A stretch of 64,000 bases of DNA, from assembly GCA_017427685.1 (NCBI GenBank), contig JAFRSH010000018.1:1-64000 (forward strand), in the 5' to 3' direction. The position numbers and the translations under genes are program-made. How positions within the stretch are numbered: the first letter of the stretch is position 1; each line of letters begins with the position of its first letter. The stretch is from Lachnospiraceae bacterium (GTDB lineage Bacteria; Bacillota; Clostridia; Lachnospirales; Lachnospiraceae). Positions 8,499 through 16,838 of the stretch are shown here, piece by piece. The notes under the pieces are model-generated. The model was not told the origin of the DNA, searched no databases, and saw nothing but the letters and a program-made list of their open reading frames with translations.

Positions 8499-9146
8499 TC
8501 ATCTTTGAAATTGCTTTCCAAAATTGTTGAGGTAATATCCATATTCTTCGTTCTTTGCGAAGATGAAGGCATAGTGAGAATTCTTCTTTTCCCTGCGCAG
8601 ACAGGCAAGATATTCCTTTTGGCACAGGACATGAAAGCGATGCTGCTCGAACATGACGATCAGCGGAAGGTCTTGAAATTCTTCCCCGCCAGGGCTTGCA
8701 GCGGACGCATCTTCCTCGATCAATCGGAGCGGGATCCTTACCAGTTCTGACAGGAAAAACTCCGATGCATCCGGAACTTCCGCCTTATGGGAATTTAGAA
8801 AAACGCGGACCCATTCTTCCCCGAGACCAGCGTTCGAATACTGCTGCGCGGAATGCACGGAAGGGGAATAGTCTGGCAGTACGACCTTTTTCCCATAGAC
8901 GATCTTTTTCACCGTCTCCGGCGAAAGGAAGAACTCCTCCGCAAGCTCTAAGATGGATGCCCCGGCAGCGAAACGACCGCAGATGGAGCTATTTCTCTTA
9001 TTCAGTTTTTCCCGATAACCGGACAGCTCTCCCCAGCCCTTTGTTTTGCTGCGTTTAGGAATGTAGATTGCTTTTCCTTCCGCATACTTTTGTACTTCTT
9101 CCAAAAGGCTTGCGGGGAGAATGTCCTTAGCGTTTTCATATTGCAT
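8499..9146 (-). CDS. CD3324-family HTH protein with C-terminal extension
   Basis: The first 95 residues match the pattern of CD3324-family proteins of Clostridia: NAKDILPASLLEEVQKY, then IYIPKR, GYREKLNKRN, and a helix-turn-helix ASILELAEEFFLSPETVKKIV. That family is usually around 90 residues; this one is 215. The added C-terminal half (about 100-215) is not recognised; it contains LVIMFEQHRFHVLCQ and ends YGYYLNNFGKQFQR. It follows the kinase-like gene with only 3 bases between and is probably co-expressed with it. Family role is uncharacterised; DNA binding is inferred from the HTH. Confidence 0.75.
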   Translation of the reverse strand: MQYENAKDILPASLLEEVQKYAEGKAIYIPKRSKTKGWGELSGYREKLNKRNSSICGRFAAGASILELAEEFFLSPETVKKIVYGKKVVLPDYSPSVHSAQQYSNAGLGEEWVRVFLNSHKAEVPDASEFFLSELVRIPLRLIEEDASAASPGGEEFQDLPLIVMFEQHRFHVLCQKEYLACLRREKKNSHYAFIFAKNEEYGYYLNNFGKQFQR

Positions 9147-9149
9147 AGT

Positions 9150-9860
9150 TTAATCCGCCAGTTTGTTCATGCGTTCTTCAAGCTCATTGATCGATCTCGT
9201 GATGGATTCGCAGGACTCCAGATCGTCGATGGAAGCGTGCCACATCAATGTCGCGATCCCTTTGAAATAAGCCATGCACAGGAAACGTTCCTTGAAATTC
9301 TTGATCTCGATATTCTTTTTCTTTGCATAAGCATAAAGCTTTTCCGGTACCAAAAGATAAGGCTTGTTCAGGTCCAGGATGGCGAAATCCATCAAGAAAT
9401 CCATGATGCCCGCGCGACCCCAGTCTGCACAATAGGTCTTCCCGTCAGCACCTACGATCATGTTGCAAAAGAAGGTGTTGTTGTTTGCAAGGAACCTTTG
9501 CCCCTCGCAGAAATCCGCGTACTGCATGGCCTTCGCGTAGATCTTGTCGAAATAATCCTTCTTGAGGAAGGTGGTCCCAAACATCTGCGTCCAGTTGTGC
9601 CAATAGCCTTCCTGGTTCTCGTTGAAGGTCTCGCGGATAAACTCTTTCAGGGTTGCATACGGGGCTTGGTTGTTCTCATCAAACTCGCCATAGCCCGTAA
9701 GACCGCTGATGTCCGTGGCCGCGACCTCAAAGATCATGTCGAAGAAGTTCTCATAGCAGCTTTCAAACTCTTCCACTGAAAGCTCGTTGGCGTTTCTGCC
9801 CTTGGGGCTCAGCTCGATCCGATCCCCGGTTAAATTCCTGATAAATATATCTCTGTTCAT
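9150..9860 (-). CDS. Aminoglycoside/hygromycin phosphotransferase-like C-lobe, probably inactive
   Basis: A 236-residue protein resembling only the C-terminal lobe of Hph/APH antibiotic kinases: LTGYGEFDENNQAPY, PGYW-like EGYWHNW, FGTTFLKKDYF, and the Brenner-plus-DWG region. In active kinases the Brenner motif is HGDxxxxN; here it reads NNNTFFCN (126-133), so the catalytic Asp is replaced by Asn. The Mg-binding ADWG (145-148) is kept. The N-lobe with the ATP-binding Lys is absent, yet the start has a proper AAAGGA site, so this is a settled short gene and not a sequencing break. Phosphotransfer is doubtful; it may bind a small molecule or partner. It precedes the CD3324-family gene. Confidence 0.7.
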   Translation of the reverse strand: MNRDIFIRNLTGDRIELSPKGRNANELSVEEFESCYENFFDMIFEVAATDISGLTGYGEFDENNQAPYATLKEFIRETFNENQEGYWHNWTQMFGTTFLKKDYFDKIYAKAMQYADFCEGQRFLANNNTFFCNMIVGADGKTYCADWGRAGIMDFLMDFAILDLNKPYLLVPEKLYAYAKKKNIEIKNFKERFLCMAYFKGIATLMWHASIDDLESCESITRSINELEERMNKLAD

Positions 9861-9929
9861 TTGATTGTCCTTTCATTGTTGAATCACTGTTTTCACGTTC
9901 CGTATCAGCGCCTTTACAAGTACATCATA

Positions 9930-9951
9930 ACAAGCAAGACGCTTTCAGAAA
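9930..9951. repeat. 22-bp direct repeat, left copy
   Basis: The sequence starting ACAAGCAAGACGCTTTCAGA is present here and identically at 13963-13984. The copies bracket the pair of ABC exporter genes. Here it lies upstream of the APH-like gene, about 70 bases before its start and next to a TATGAT-like -10. Confidence 0.7.
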
Positions 9952-10097
9952 ATAGAAAGAACAATTATAGCGGAAGAATACCTAAAGCTTGACGTCGTCG
10001 CGGTCTTGGCCGCAGGCGCACATCTCCTGAAAGCTGTGGTTATATCGGCCACAATTAATGATCTTACTCTTTTGTAGGATTTGTTTCTTCAGGGCCG

Positions 10098-11930
10098 CTA
10101 AACTGCAATATAGGCTCCCGCCTGAACCTTCCACATTTGCGCGTATTTTCCGTCCATGGCAAGAAGCTCTTCATGAGTTCCCTCCTCAACAATGCTGCCC
10201 TTCTCAAGCATGATGATCCTGTCAGCGATCCTGGTGGTGGAAAGTCTGTGGGATATGAAAATGACGGTTTTATCTCCCGTTGCCTCCAGCATGGCATGGT
10301 TCAGCTGGTATTCCGCAATGGGATCTAACGCGCTGGAGGGCTCATCCAATATCATCAGGCCCGCGTTCTTATAGAACACTCTCGAGATCGCCAGCTTCTG
10401 GCTTTCGCCGCCGGAAAGGTTCACGCCCTCCTTGGAAAACTCCGTGGTAAGCTCCGTATCCAGGCCCTTTTCAAACTTGCCTATGCGCTCCAAAAGTCCG
10501 CTTTCCGAAAGAGCCCTTCTGACGCCGTCTTCCTCAGCGTGATCTGCAACGTCCAGCACCACGTTCTCCTTCACGGTCCCCGCAAAGATCTGGAAGTCTT
10601 GGAATACCGTACCGATGGTTTCGCGATATTTCTTCGCGTCATATTCCTTAATGTCCCTGCCGTCTACCTTGATCACGCCGCCCTTGGTGTCATAAAGCCG
10701 CATCAGGAGCTTCACCAGCGTTGTTTTGCCGGCGCCGTTATATCCCACCAGTGCGATCTTCTCGCCGGGCTTCACGTGAAGATCCAGGTTCTTAATAAGC
10801 ATCTCCTGATTCTTCCCGTAGGCAAAGGATACCTTATCCAGTTCGATCTCCTTCGCATCGTAGGTAGGCACCAGATTCTCCTTAGAAACGATCTTTGGCT
10901 CATAATTCAGAAATTCTCTGATCTTACTTACGTACAGGCTTGTTTCACAAGCAAAGGGATATGTCTCCGAGAACACTCTCATGCTGTTTTTGAGCCTTCC
11001 GTAAGAGCCGTAAAGGATGGCCACGGTACTGAAGGAAATATTGTGAAGCACGGCTGCCTGATATACAAGATAGCCGATGAACAAAACATCCGCAACAAAG
11101 CTGTTGGCGACATACTGCCTCATGAAACCGAAGAACCATTTCTTCATGGCATATTTCTTTTCAATGGCATATACTTCGTCGTTGGCGTTCTCAAACCGAT
11201 CGATCAGGATGTCCGAAACATTGGGATTGAGCCGGATCTCCTTGGCATAATCGTTCAGGTAATAGATTCTTTTTACATAATCTCTTTTTCTTGATGCAGC
11301 GATACTCTCAATCCTCACAAGATAGTTTTGCTTGTTATAAAGCTGCTCAAAGATCAGGGACAGCACAAAGGCGCCAATTGCAAACAAGATCGCGGTCTTA
11401 TCCTTATAGATGAAATAGATCGCCGTGGTCACGAAGGCCGCAAGACCGCTGAGCGTATCGATCAAAAACCGAATGACTCTTCCGATCTGCTCGTCGATCT
11501 GGGAGATGGCAAGAACCTGACTGTTGTAAAACTCCGGATCATCATAGCACTCAAGATCCATGTCCCTTGCCTTTTCATAAAGCTTCATCTTGATCTTCTC
11601 GCGCACCTTGGGCTCTTCCATGGGCGCAACATAGCTGCTTTGATACACCGTAAAGAGCATTCCGATGGTGATCAGCGCCGCAAGAAGTAGTATGACCGTT
11701 GCAACACGCTCAAAGGGATATCCAAATTCTGCCGCTTCGAGAACATAGCCGATGAGCACCGTGTGCTCGAAGAAAACGGATACCTGACCCCTCACGGCAT
11801 CCGCTGCCTGAAACAATACAAAAGAGGGCGAAGCCGCGAAGATAAGCCTTAGCACGTAGAAGTTGTTTGCAAGCACTGTTTTTACGGACTGCTTTGTTTT
11901 TAATCTTTCTTCCTTAGGTACGTATTTCAT
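10098..11930 (-). CDS. ABC exporter half-transporter (permease-ATPase fusion), second subunit
   Basis: The 610-residue product has a six-helix type IV exporter domain (about 25-345) and a C-terminal nucleotide-binding domain with Walker A GYNGAGKTTLVK, signature LSGGESQK, Walker B LMILDEPSSALDP and H-loop FISHRLS. All catalytic residues are present. There is no C39 peptidase domain, so it is not a typical bacteriocin maturation exporter. Its ATG shares one base with the stop of the preceding exporter gene (TAATG), pointing to a co-translated heterodimer. The substrate cannot be read from sequence; no drug or peptide gene lies beside it. Confidence 0.9.
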   Translation of the reverse strand: MKYVPKEERLKTKQSVKTVLANNFYVLRLIFAASPSFVLFQAADAVRGQVSVFFEHTVLIGYVLEAAEFGYPFERVATVILLLAALITIGMLFTVYQSSYVAPMEEPKVREKIKMKLYEKARDMDLECYDDPEFYNSQVLAISQIDEQIGRVIRFLIDTLSGLAAFVTTAIYFIYKDKTAILFAIGAFVLSLIFEQLYNKQNYLVRIESIAASRKRDYVKRIYYLNDYAKEIRLNPNVSDILIDRFENANDEVYAIEKKYAMKKWFFGFMRQYVANSFVADVLFIGYLVYQAAVLHNISFSTVAILYGSYGRLKNSMRVFSETYPFACETSLYVSKIREFLNYEPKIVSKENLVPTYDAKEIELDKVSFAYGKNQEMLIKNLDLHVKPGEKIALVGYNGAGKTTLVKLLMRLYDTKGGVIKVDGRDIKEYDAKKYRETIGTVFQDFQIFAGTVKENVVLDVADHAEEDGVRRALSESGLLERIGKFEKGLDTELTTEFSKEGVNLSGGESQKLAISRVFYKNAGLMILDEPSSALDPIAEYQLNHAMLEATGDKTVIFISHRLSTTRIADRIIMLEKGSIVEEGTHEELLAMDGKYAQMWKVQAGAYIAV

Positions 11931-13789
11931 TATGCGATCACCTCCTCTTCATTCTCGATTGCGAGGTAATTCATCGCTTGTTTTTTATACATTGCGGCAT
12001 AGTTGCCATTCCTTTCCATGAGTCCGGCATGGGTTCCTTCCTCGATGAGCGTTCCATTTTCAAGCATAAAGACCTTGTCGCAGTTCTTTACGGAGGAAAG
12101 TCTGTGGGATATAAAGAGCATGGTGTGACTTTGTCCTTCGCTGATAATGCTGTTGAAAAGCTCATACTCAGCTATGGGATCAAGGGCGCTGGAGGGTTCG
12201 TCGAAGACCTTCATTGGCGCATTCTTGATAAAGGTTCTGGCAACGGCCACCTTCTGGCTCTCACCGCCGGAAAGCACGCACCCGTTCTCATCAAATTCCT
12301 TTGTCATCACGGTATCAACCCCGTGCTCTAAGGCTTCGACGCGCTCAAGCACGTCTGCCTTTTTCAGCGCTTCCTTCGCCAGCGCATCCTCGTTTTCATA
12401 ATGCCTTCCCATAAGGACGTTTTCCTTCACCGTCATTCCAAAGAGCCTGAAATCCTGGAAGGTGGTGGCAAAGATATCCCTGTAGGCCTTCAGATTGTAT
12501 GTCTTAATGTCCTTTCCGTTGTAAAGGATCATTCCTGAGTCTGGATCATAGAGCCTCAGCATAAGCTTTACAATGGTGGTCTTTCCTGCACCGTTATGAC
12601 CCACAAGGGCCGCGATCTCACCCTTATTGATCTGGAAGGAAAGGTCGTGAATGATCTCCTTGTCCTTGTAGGAAAAGGAAACCTTGCGAAACTCCAGACT
12701 CTGAAAGTCGGGATCTGGCATCTCGCCGTCAAAATCCTCAGGGATCTTTTCTTCATACTCAAGAAAGCCCTTCAGATTATTGATGAACATGCCGTTCCTT
12801 AACACCTCCATGATGTTTTCAAACACTCGGATGAGGATCCAGGTCATGGCAACCATTAAGCTTGTCATAATGGTCAGGTCCGCAAGGGAGATGCTACCCG
12901 TCACTCTGTTTCGGTAGATTGCGTAGAGGAGCACGCCCTCAAAGATCACGGTAAAGGTGAACGTGATGCGCCAGAAGTTCATGTTTGCCGTGCGGAATGC
13001 AAATTTCTTCGCAACCTTCACGTTGTTGGCCGTAGCATCCCCATACTGCTTTCTCATCAGGGAAAACACGTTGGAAAGCCTGATCTCCTTGGCTCCGTCA
13101 GGAAGATACATCATGCGGCTCACATAATTTAACACCTTATCATTGGGAACCTGTTCCAGGTATCTCATATAGTTATATTTGTTCATCAGGTTTCCAAAAA
13201 CAAAATTGCCGATCAGCGGCGCAATGATGAAAAGCATCGCATAGTGATCGATCTCATACATCATGTAAAATACCGACACGGAGGCAACCGTGCCAATGAC
13301 TGCGCCTATCATTCCTCTGACGACGGCAGTGATCTTCATCTCTGCTCCGTCCAAGGCCATGGTGTAGCGGTTATAAAAATCCGGATCCTCGTAGCATGAA
13401 AGCTCCACGTTTTTTGCCTTGGCATAGAGCTTTTTGTAGATGCCTCCATAGAGCCTGTTGGTCTTTAAGGGATAAACAACATTATCCACATATCCCATAT
13501 AGATTGCCAGCACGCAAAAGACGCCGCCGCAGATCAGGATAAAGCGTAATATACTCTGAAACTCTCGGCCCTCAGACAGTGAATTGACGATGACCTTCAT
13601 AAACACACCGTCAAAGAACACCCACTCGTTTTGCCTGATCAACCACATGATAAAGGTATGCACTACATAGCTAGGACAGATCGCCATCGCAAGTTTCATG
13701 GCAAACCATGCGTTTTTCATCGTGACCGCAAAGGACAGTTTTTCCTTGTTGTCTTTGTTCTTTTTGTCTTTGTTCTTCACTTTTCCCAC
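11930..13789 (-). CDS. ABC exporter half-transporter (permease-ATPase fusion), first subunit
   Basis: The 619-residue product begins with a Lys/Asn-rich cytoplasmic tail (MGKVKNKDKKNKDNKEK), followed by a six-helix exporter domain and an ATPase domain with GHNGAGKTTIVK, LSGGESQKVAVAR, VFDEPSSALDPI and FISHRLSSV. Both this and the partner ATPase look fully catalytic, unlike the asymmetric pair at 47-51 kb. The gene leads a two-gene operon with a plausible promoter at 13848-13876. Role beyond export is unknown. Confidence 0.9.
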   Translation of the reverse strand: MGKVKNKDKKNKDNKEKLSFAVTMKNAWFAMKLAMAICPSYVVHTFIMWLIRQNEWVFFDGVFMKVIVNSLSEGREFQSILRFILICGGVFCVLAIYMGYVDNVVYPLKTNRLYGGIYKKLYAKAKNVELSCYEDPDFYNRYTMALDGAEMKITAVVRGMIGAVIGTVASVSVFYMMYEIDHYAMLFIIAPLIGNFVFGNLMNKYNYMRYLEQVPNDKVLNYVSRMMYLPDGAKEIRLSNVFSLMRKQYGDATANNVKVAKKFAFRTANMNFWRITFTFTVIFEGVLLYAIYRNRVTGSISLADLTIMTSLMVAMTWILIRVFENIMEVLRNGMFINNLKGFLEYEEKIPEDFDGEMPDPDFQSLEFRKVSFSYKDKEIIHDLSFQINKGEIAALVGHNGAGKTTIVKLMLRLYDPDSGMILYNGKDIKTYNLKAYRDIFATTFQDFRLFGMTVKENVLMGRHYENEDALAKEALKKADVLERVEALEHGVDTVMTKEFDENGCVLSGGESQKVAVARTFIKNAPMKVFDEPSSALDPIAEYELFNSIISEGQSHTMLFISHRLSSVKNCDKVFMLENGTLIEEGTHAGLMERNGNYAAMYKKQAMNYLAIENEEEVIA

Positions 13790-13847
13790 CTTAGCCCATT
13801 TCTTTCTCGCTGAAATTCCATACAGTTACAGTGTCACTTCTGTCTAT

Positions 13848-13876
13848 TGTATCACAGAACTGCGGAAACTTTCACT
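13848..13876 (-). promoter_or_regulatory. Likely promoter of the ABC exporter pair
   Basis: On the minus strand GTGAAA (13876-13871) and TACAAT (13853-13848) are 17 bases apart, with TG before the -10 (TGATACAAT). They lie about 60 bases before the first exporter start. Confidence 0.45.
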
Positions 13877-13914
13877 AAAAATTTTAAAAAAATTAAAGCA
13901 CCCACGAAGGAGCG

Positions 13915-13952
13915 CAGAAAACGGCGGCTCCCGATTCATTGCCAGAAGCCGC
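13915..13952 (-). terminator. Terminator-like hairpin after the GNAT gene
   Basis: GCGGCT (13924-13929) pairs with AGCCGC (13947-13952); on the minus strand the stem is followed by CGTTTTCT. The T-run is short, so termination may be partial. It lies between the GNAT stop and the exporter promoter. Confidence 0.5.
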
Positions 13953-13962
13953 TGCACATATC

Positions 13963-13984
13963 ACAAGCAAGACGCTTTCAGAAA
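13963..13984. repeat. 22-bp direct repeat, right copy
   Basis: Identical to 9930-9951 over 22 bases. It lies four bases beyond the GNAT stop codon, between that gene and the ABC exporter operon. Confidence 0.7.
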
Positions 13985-13988
13985 TTGA

Positions 13989-14435
13989 TCAGAGACATTT
14001 TGAATAATACACAAATTCCTTATCCCTCTTTATTTCCTTGTAGCCAAGCTTGGAATAGAGAGAATTCGTCCTAACGTTCCAAACCGGCGTATCAAGCGTA
14101 AGCTCTTTGACTTCCGGGAACAACTTCTCAATTTCACGCATCATGAAAGTTCCATAACCTTTGCGGAAATGCTCCGGTGCAACGAAGATCCTGCCGACGT
14201 TCAGTTCGTCTCCTTTTGGAAACAGGATCGCTCCACCAACGATCAAACCGTCATCCGTTAATTTATACAGATGACCCTTCCTTGCCATCTTCGTGTGAAA
14301 CGGCACGGACATATATCCTGGAGGCCCACCGGAAAGTGGACCTCCTATCAAAGCATCACTGTCAAAAGATCTCTTCGAAATACCGTTTAACGTCAACGCG
14401 TCCGAGGTTCCTGCCTTTATTAACCGTAAACTCAT
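13989..14435 (-). CDS. GNAT-family N-acetyltransferase
   Basis: The 148-residue product fits the GNAT fold. The acetyl-CoA-binding motif A is RIFVAPEHFRKGYGTFMM (about 91-108), where the R/Q-x-x-G-x-G/A pattern is satisfied by RKGYG; motif B is near NSLYSKLGYKEI. The acceptor cannot be deduced. It starts 9 bases after the stop of the XRE/GyrI-like regulator gene on the same strand, so the regulator may control it. Confidence 0.85.
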   Translation of the reverse strand: MSLRLIKAGTSDALTLNGISKRSFDSDALIGGPLSGGPPGYMSVPFHTKMARKGHLYKLTDDGLIVGGAILFPKGDELNVGRIFVAPEHFRKGYGTFMMREIEKLFPEVKELTLDTPVWNVRTNSLYSKLGYKEIKRDKEFVYYSKCL

Positions 14436-14444
14436 AGGCCATAC

Positions 14445-15113
14445 CTACTTACATGCGATGTAAACGTCCATGCTTTCTCCGTCCGTTTCAAAGCACGGGA
14501 TTACTCCGCTCTCCACTCGTTCCAGGCCGTTCGTTCTCATGAAATCAAACAAGGTGTGATACGCTCCCGGTATTGTCACAAAAGGATTCTCAAATGGTCT
14601 GTCGATGTGGATGGCAACATATTTGTGCGCAGGCTGTTCCTTGATATTCATCCCTTCAAGCTTCAATCCGTCAGACAGTATCAGAGCTGCTGTATACCCA
14701 TGCATATTAAAGACGTTAATCTGCTCCTGTGAAAGATTTGGAAAGTCCCATCCGATCACTCTCGGATTTTCGATCCCGTTTTCCTCCGCTATTTTATACA
14801 TGCGGTTTATCGCATCACTTTCCGGATCCATACTGATCACAGTATGCTCTATGTATCGGAATCCTGCAACCTCTTCCACGCGCAGATTTGAATATGCAAC
14901 ACTGCGTTTGTCCATTTCCTCCCTAAAAAGATTATCCAAAGAACAGTTAAATATCTTACATATTTCAAGCGCTTTATCCATTTCCGGGTTCGCCGAATCC
15001 ATTTCCCATTTCGAGATTGTCTGGCGGCTTACATTTAACTTTTCCGCAAGAGCTTCTTGTGTCATGTTTCTGCTAAGTTGGCGTAAATACTGAAGATTTT
15101 TTCCAAAACTCAT
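14445..15113 (-). CDS. XRE-type regulator with GyrI-like effector-binding domain
   Basis: Residues 1-65 form an XRE helix-turn-helix (MTQEALAEKLNVSRQTISKW). The rest (about 75-222) resembles the GyrI/Rob/BmrR-type small-molecule-binding domain, with AHKYVAIHIDRPFENP and IPGAYHTLFDFMRTNGLE. Such proteins sense hydrophobic or cationic ligands and often control efflux or modifying enzymes; here a GNAT gene follows. The start is set at ATG 15111-15113 because AGGAGG lies 6 bases upstream; an earlier ATG overlaps this site. A perfect palindrome about 120 bases upstream may be its operator. Confidence 0.85.
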   Translation of the reverse strand: MSFGKNLQYLRQLSRNMTQEALAEKLNVSRQTISKWEMDSANPEMDKALEICKIFNCSLDNLFREEMDKRSVAYSNLRVEEVAGFRYIEHTVISMDPESDAINRMYKIAEENGIENPRVIGWDFPNLSQEQINVFNMHGYTAALILSDGLKLEGMNIKEQPAHKYVAIHIDRPFENPFVTIPGAYHTLFDFMRTNGLERVESGVIPCFETDGESMDVYIACK

Positions 15114-15230
15114 GTTGATCCTCCTTATCATCTATACTTGCTGTTTTCGTTTGTGCCCCGCGTTGCAAATATAGATTACCTGATATATGCGAATCGCTCC
15201 ACCAACCCGAAAGTGCTCTTTCTGCAATTC

Positions 15231-15249
15231 GTGCAACTATAAGTTGCAC
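15231..15249 (-). promoter_or_regulatory. Perfect palindrome upstream of the XRE/GyrI-like gene
   Basis: GTGCAACTATAAGTTGCAC: 8-bp arms around a 3-base centre. It lies 118 bases upstream of the regulator start and has no T-run, which suits an operator better than a terminator. Binding by the adjacent regulator is inference. Confidence 0.5.
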
Positions 15250-15353
15250 ACCATCGAACATAAGTATCATATATCCTTCCTGAAACATATGATCCGATTT
15301 GCTTCCTCAGATCCCAGCGCCATATGGAATTTCGAGCATTCTTCATGAAAATG

Positions 15354-16355
15354 CTAATACATTTCCTTTCTGACTTTTCTCATTCTTGACCATACATTAT
15401 CCCCGTAATTACTGAGCATGACTGTGATCATCCCGTTATTAGGATTATATTCGGAGATTGCACTCACTCCGTCATCAATTCCCTGCATATACACATAGTC
15501 CTGTCCATCCGGATTGTCGATGATCCATACTCCGTATCCATAGTACCCCTCTTCAGGATCTTTCCCATCACCACTTTGTTTGGAAAACATCGCCGATACC
15601 ATTTTCTCAGAAAGCAGCTTATGCCCGATCAGTCCTTTCCAGAACTTTACAATGTCCTCTACCGTAACAAATGCTCCTCCGTCACCGGTACCTTTGGCAC
15701 CAACGGAATAAATATTTGTGCGATAATCTTTTGTATCAGGACAATAGATATAGCTGTTTGCACATTTTGCCGGCAGCTTATCAAATTCGAAGTATCCGGT
15801 AGAATCCATACCACACGAATCGAAAACATTTCTTTTCAGATATATGTCGAAATCTACCCCCGTAATCTTTTCCATGATCAGAGCGAGCAGTACATACCCG
15901 GAATTATTATATTGAAATCTCTCACCCTTCGGATACATCATGGGTTCATCTATAAACAACGGGAGCATGTCCTTATTATGTCTTATCCTGTAATTAGGAT
16001 AATCTGTCCAAAGAGCCTCATAATCATCCATGACTGACTCATCGAAATAATCCGCAACACCTGATGTATGATTCAACAGCTGTTCTACCGTAACACCCGG
16101 ATCAATGCTTTTCAAATTAATATCAAGTATATCCCCCAGAGTATCTTCAAATTTTAGTTTTCCGGCTTCGATCAGCTGAAGGATTCCCACGGCAACAAAT
16201 GTTTTACCCATGGATGCAGTTGCAAATCTTGTATTAAGAGTATTCGGTATCTCATTCGCCAGATCCGCAAATCCTCCGCTGAATTTCAAGAGAACATCTT
16301 CATTTTGAATGATATACGCATTTCCTCTGAAATCCTTATCCATCTCTATTTTCAT
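15354..16355 (-). CDS. Serine beta-lactamase-like hydrolase (class C/PBP4* family)
   Basis: The 333-residue product shows the class C/esterase pattern: catalytic Ser-x-x-Lys in TASMGKT (Ser48, Lys51), the Tyr-x-Asn motif in RFQYNNSGYVLL, and a GAKGTGDGG stretch near the third motif. There is no signal peptide, so it is probably cytoplasmic, unlike real beta-lactamases. Family members include esterases, D-amino-acid peptidases and proteins of unknown role; antibiotic resistance should not be assumed. It sits in AT-rich accessory DNA, 29 bases after the SWIM-protein stop on the same strand. Confidence 0.85.
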   Translation of the reverse strand: MKIEMDKDFRGNAYIIQNEDVLLKFSGGFADLANEIPNTLNTRFATASMGKTFVAVGILQLIEAGKLKFEDTLGDILDINLKSIDPGVTVEQLLNHTSGVADYFDESVMDDYEALWTDYPNYRIRHNKDMLPLFIDEPMMYPKGERFQYNNSGYVLLALIMEKITGVDFDIYLKRNVFDSCGMDSTGYFEFDKLPAKCANSYIYCPDTKDYRTNIYSVGAKGTGDGGAFVTVEDIVKFWKGLIGHKLLSEKMVSAMFSKQSGDGKDPEEGYYGYGVWIIDNPDGQDYVYMQGIDDGVSAISEYNPNNGMITVMLSNYGDNVWSRMRKVRKEMY

Positions 16356-16384
16356 AACCAGTCTCCCTTAAATAGACAGTTACC

Positions 16385-16834
16385 CTATCCCTTATTTCCA
16401 TACTTTTCTTTGCGATGAACTTCTTCCAATTCAATCATAGCCTCGACATACGCTTCCCTAAGTTCTTCTTTAGACATGTATTTAGCTATTTTCATATAAC
16501 TATCATACCGCTTTGCCCTGCGCTCTTCTTCCTCTGATGCATATATGGTTTTCTCATTCTTAAAACGATCTGCTTCAGATGCGTCTACGCAAAATGACAT
16601 AGCTACAATGTGTTTGCATATGATCTGCTTACCATTCGCCAAGGGGCAATTGCATTTTGATTTCCGTGGATGAATCATATCAAGATGAACATGATATTTC
16701 TTATTATCACTTCCAGCCACATCACCTTCATAAGTTCCATCATCATTCTCTTCGCATGAAAGAACTTTTTTCTGTTTATAATAATCCATACCTCGCCATA
16801 CAGATTTACTGCTGGCTATATCTATAATTCCCAT
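16385..16834 (-). CDS. SWIM zinc-finger protein
   Basis: The 149-residue product carries a SWIM motif, CxCx(n)CxH, as KCNCPLANGKQIICKHIVA (around residues 60-77), preceded by a beta-rich segment typical of SWIM domains. The C-terminal third is charged and helical. SWIM domains bind zinc and are used for DNA or protein binding; the role here is unknown. It starts 4 bases after the small helical gene upstream, suggesting one operon. Confidence 0.85.
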   Translation of the reverse strand: MGIIDIASSKSVWRGMDYYKQKKVLSCEENDDGTYEGDVAGSDNKKYHVHLDMIHPRKSKCNCPLANGKQIICKHIVAMSFCVDASEADRFKNEKTIYASEEEERRAKRYDSYMKIAKYMSKEELREAYVEAMIELEEVHRKEKYGNKG

Positions 16835-16838
16835 GTTT

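Noticed and set aside
9150..9860. Active aminoglycoside or hygromycin phosphotransferase
   Set aside because: The N-lobe and the catalytic Asp of the HGD motif are absent.
15073..15288. A 71-codon minus-strand frame containing RIAERALSGWWSDSHISGN, covering the regulator leader and the palindrome
   Set aside because: It has no ribosome site, runs into the regulator gene in another frame and is best seen as leader DNA.
15354..16355. Serine hydrolase as a beta-lactamase resistance gene
   Set aside because: It lacks a signal peptide and belongs to a broad esterase/peptidase superfamily; resistance cannot be claimed.
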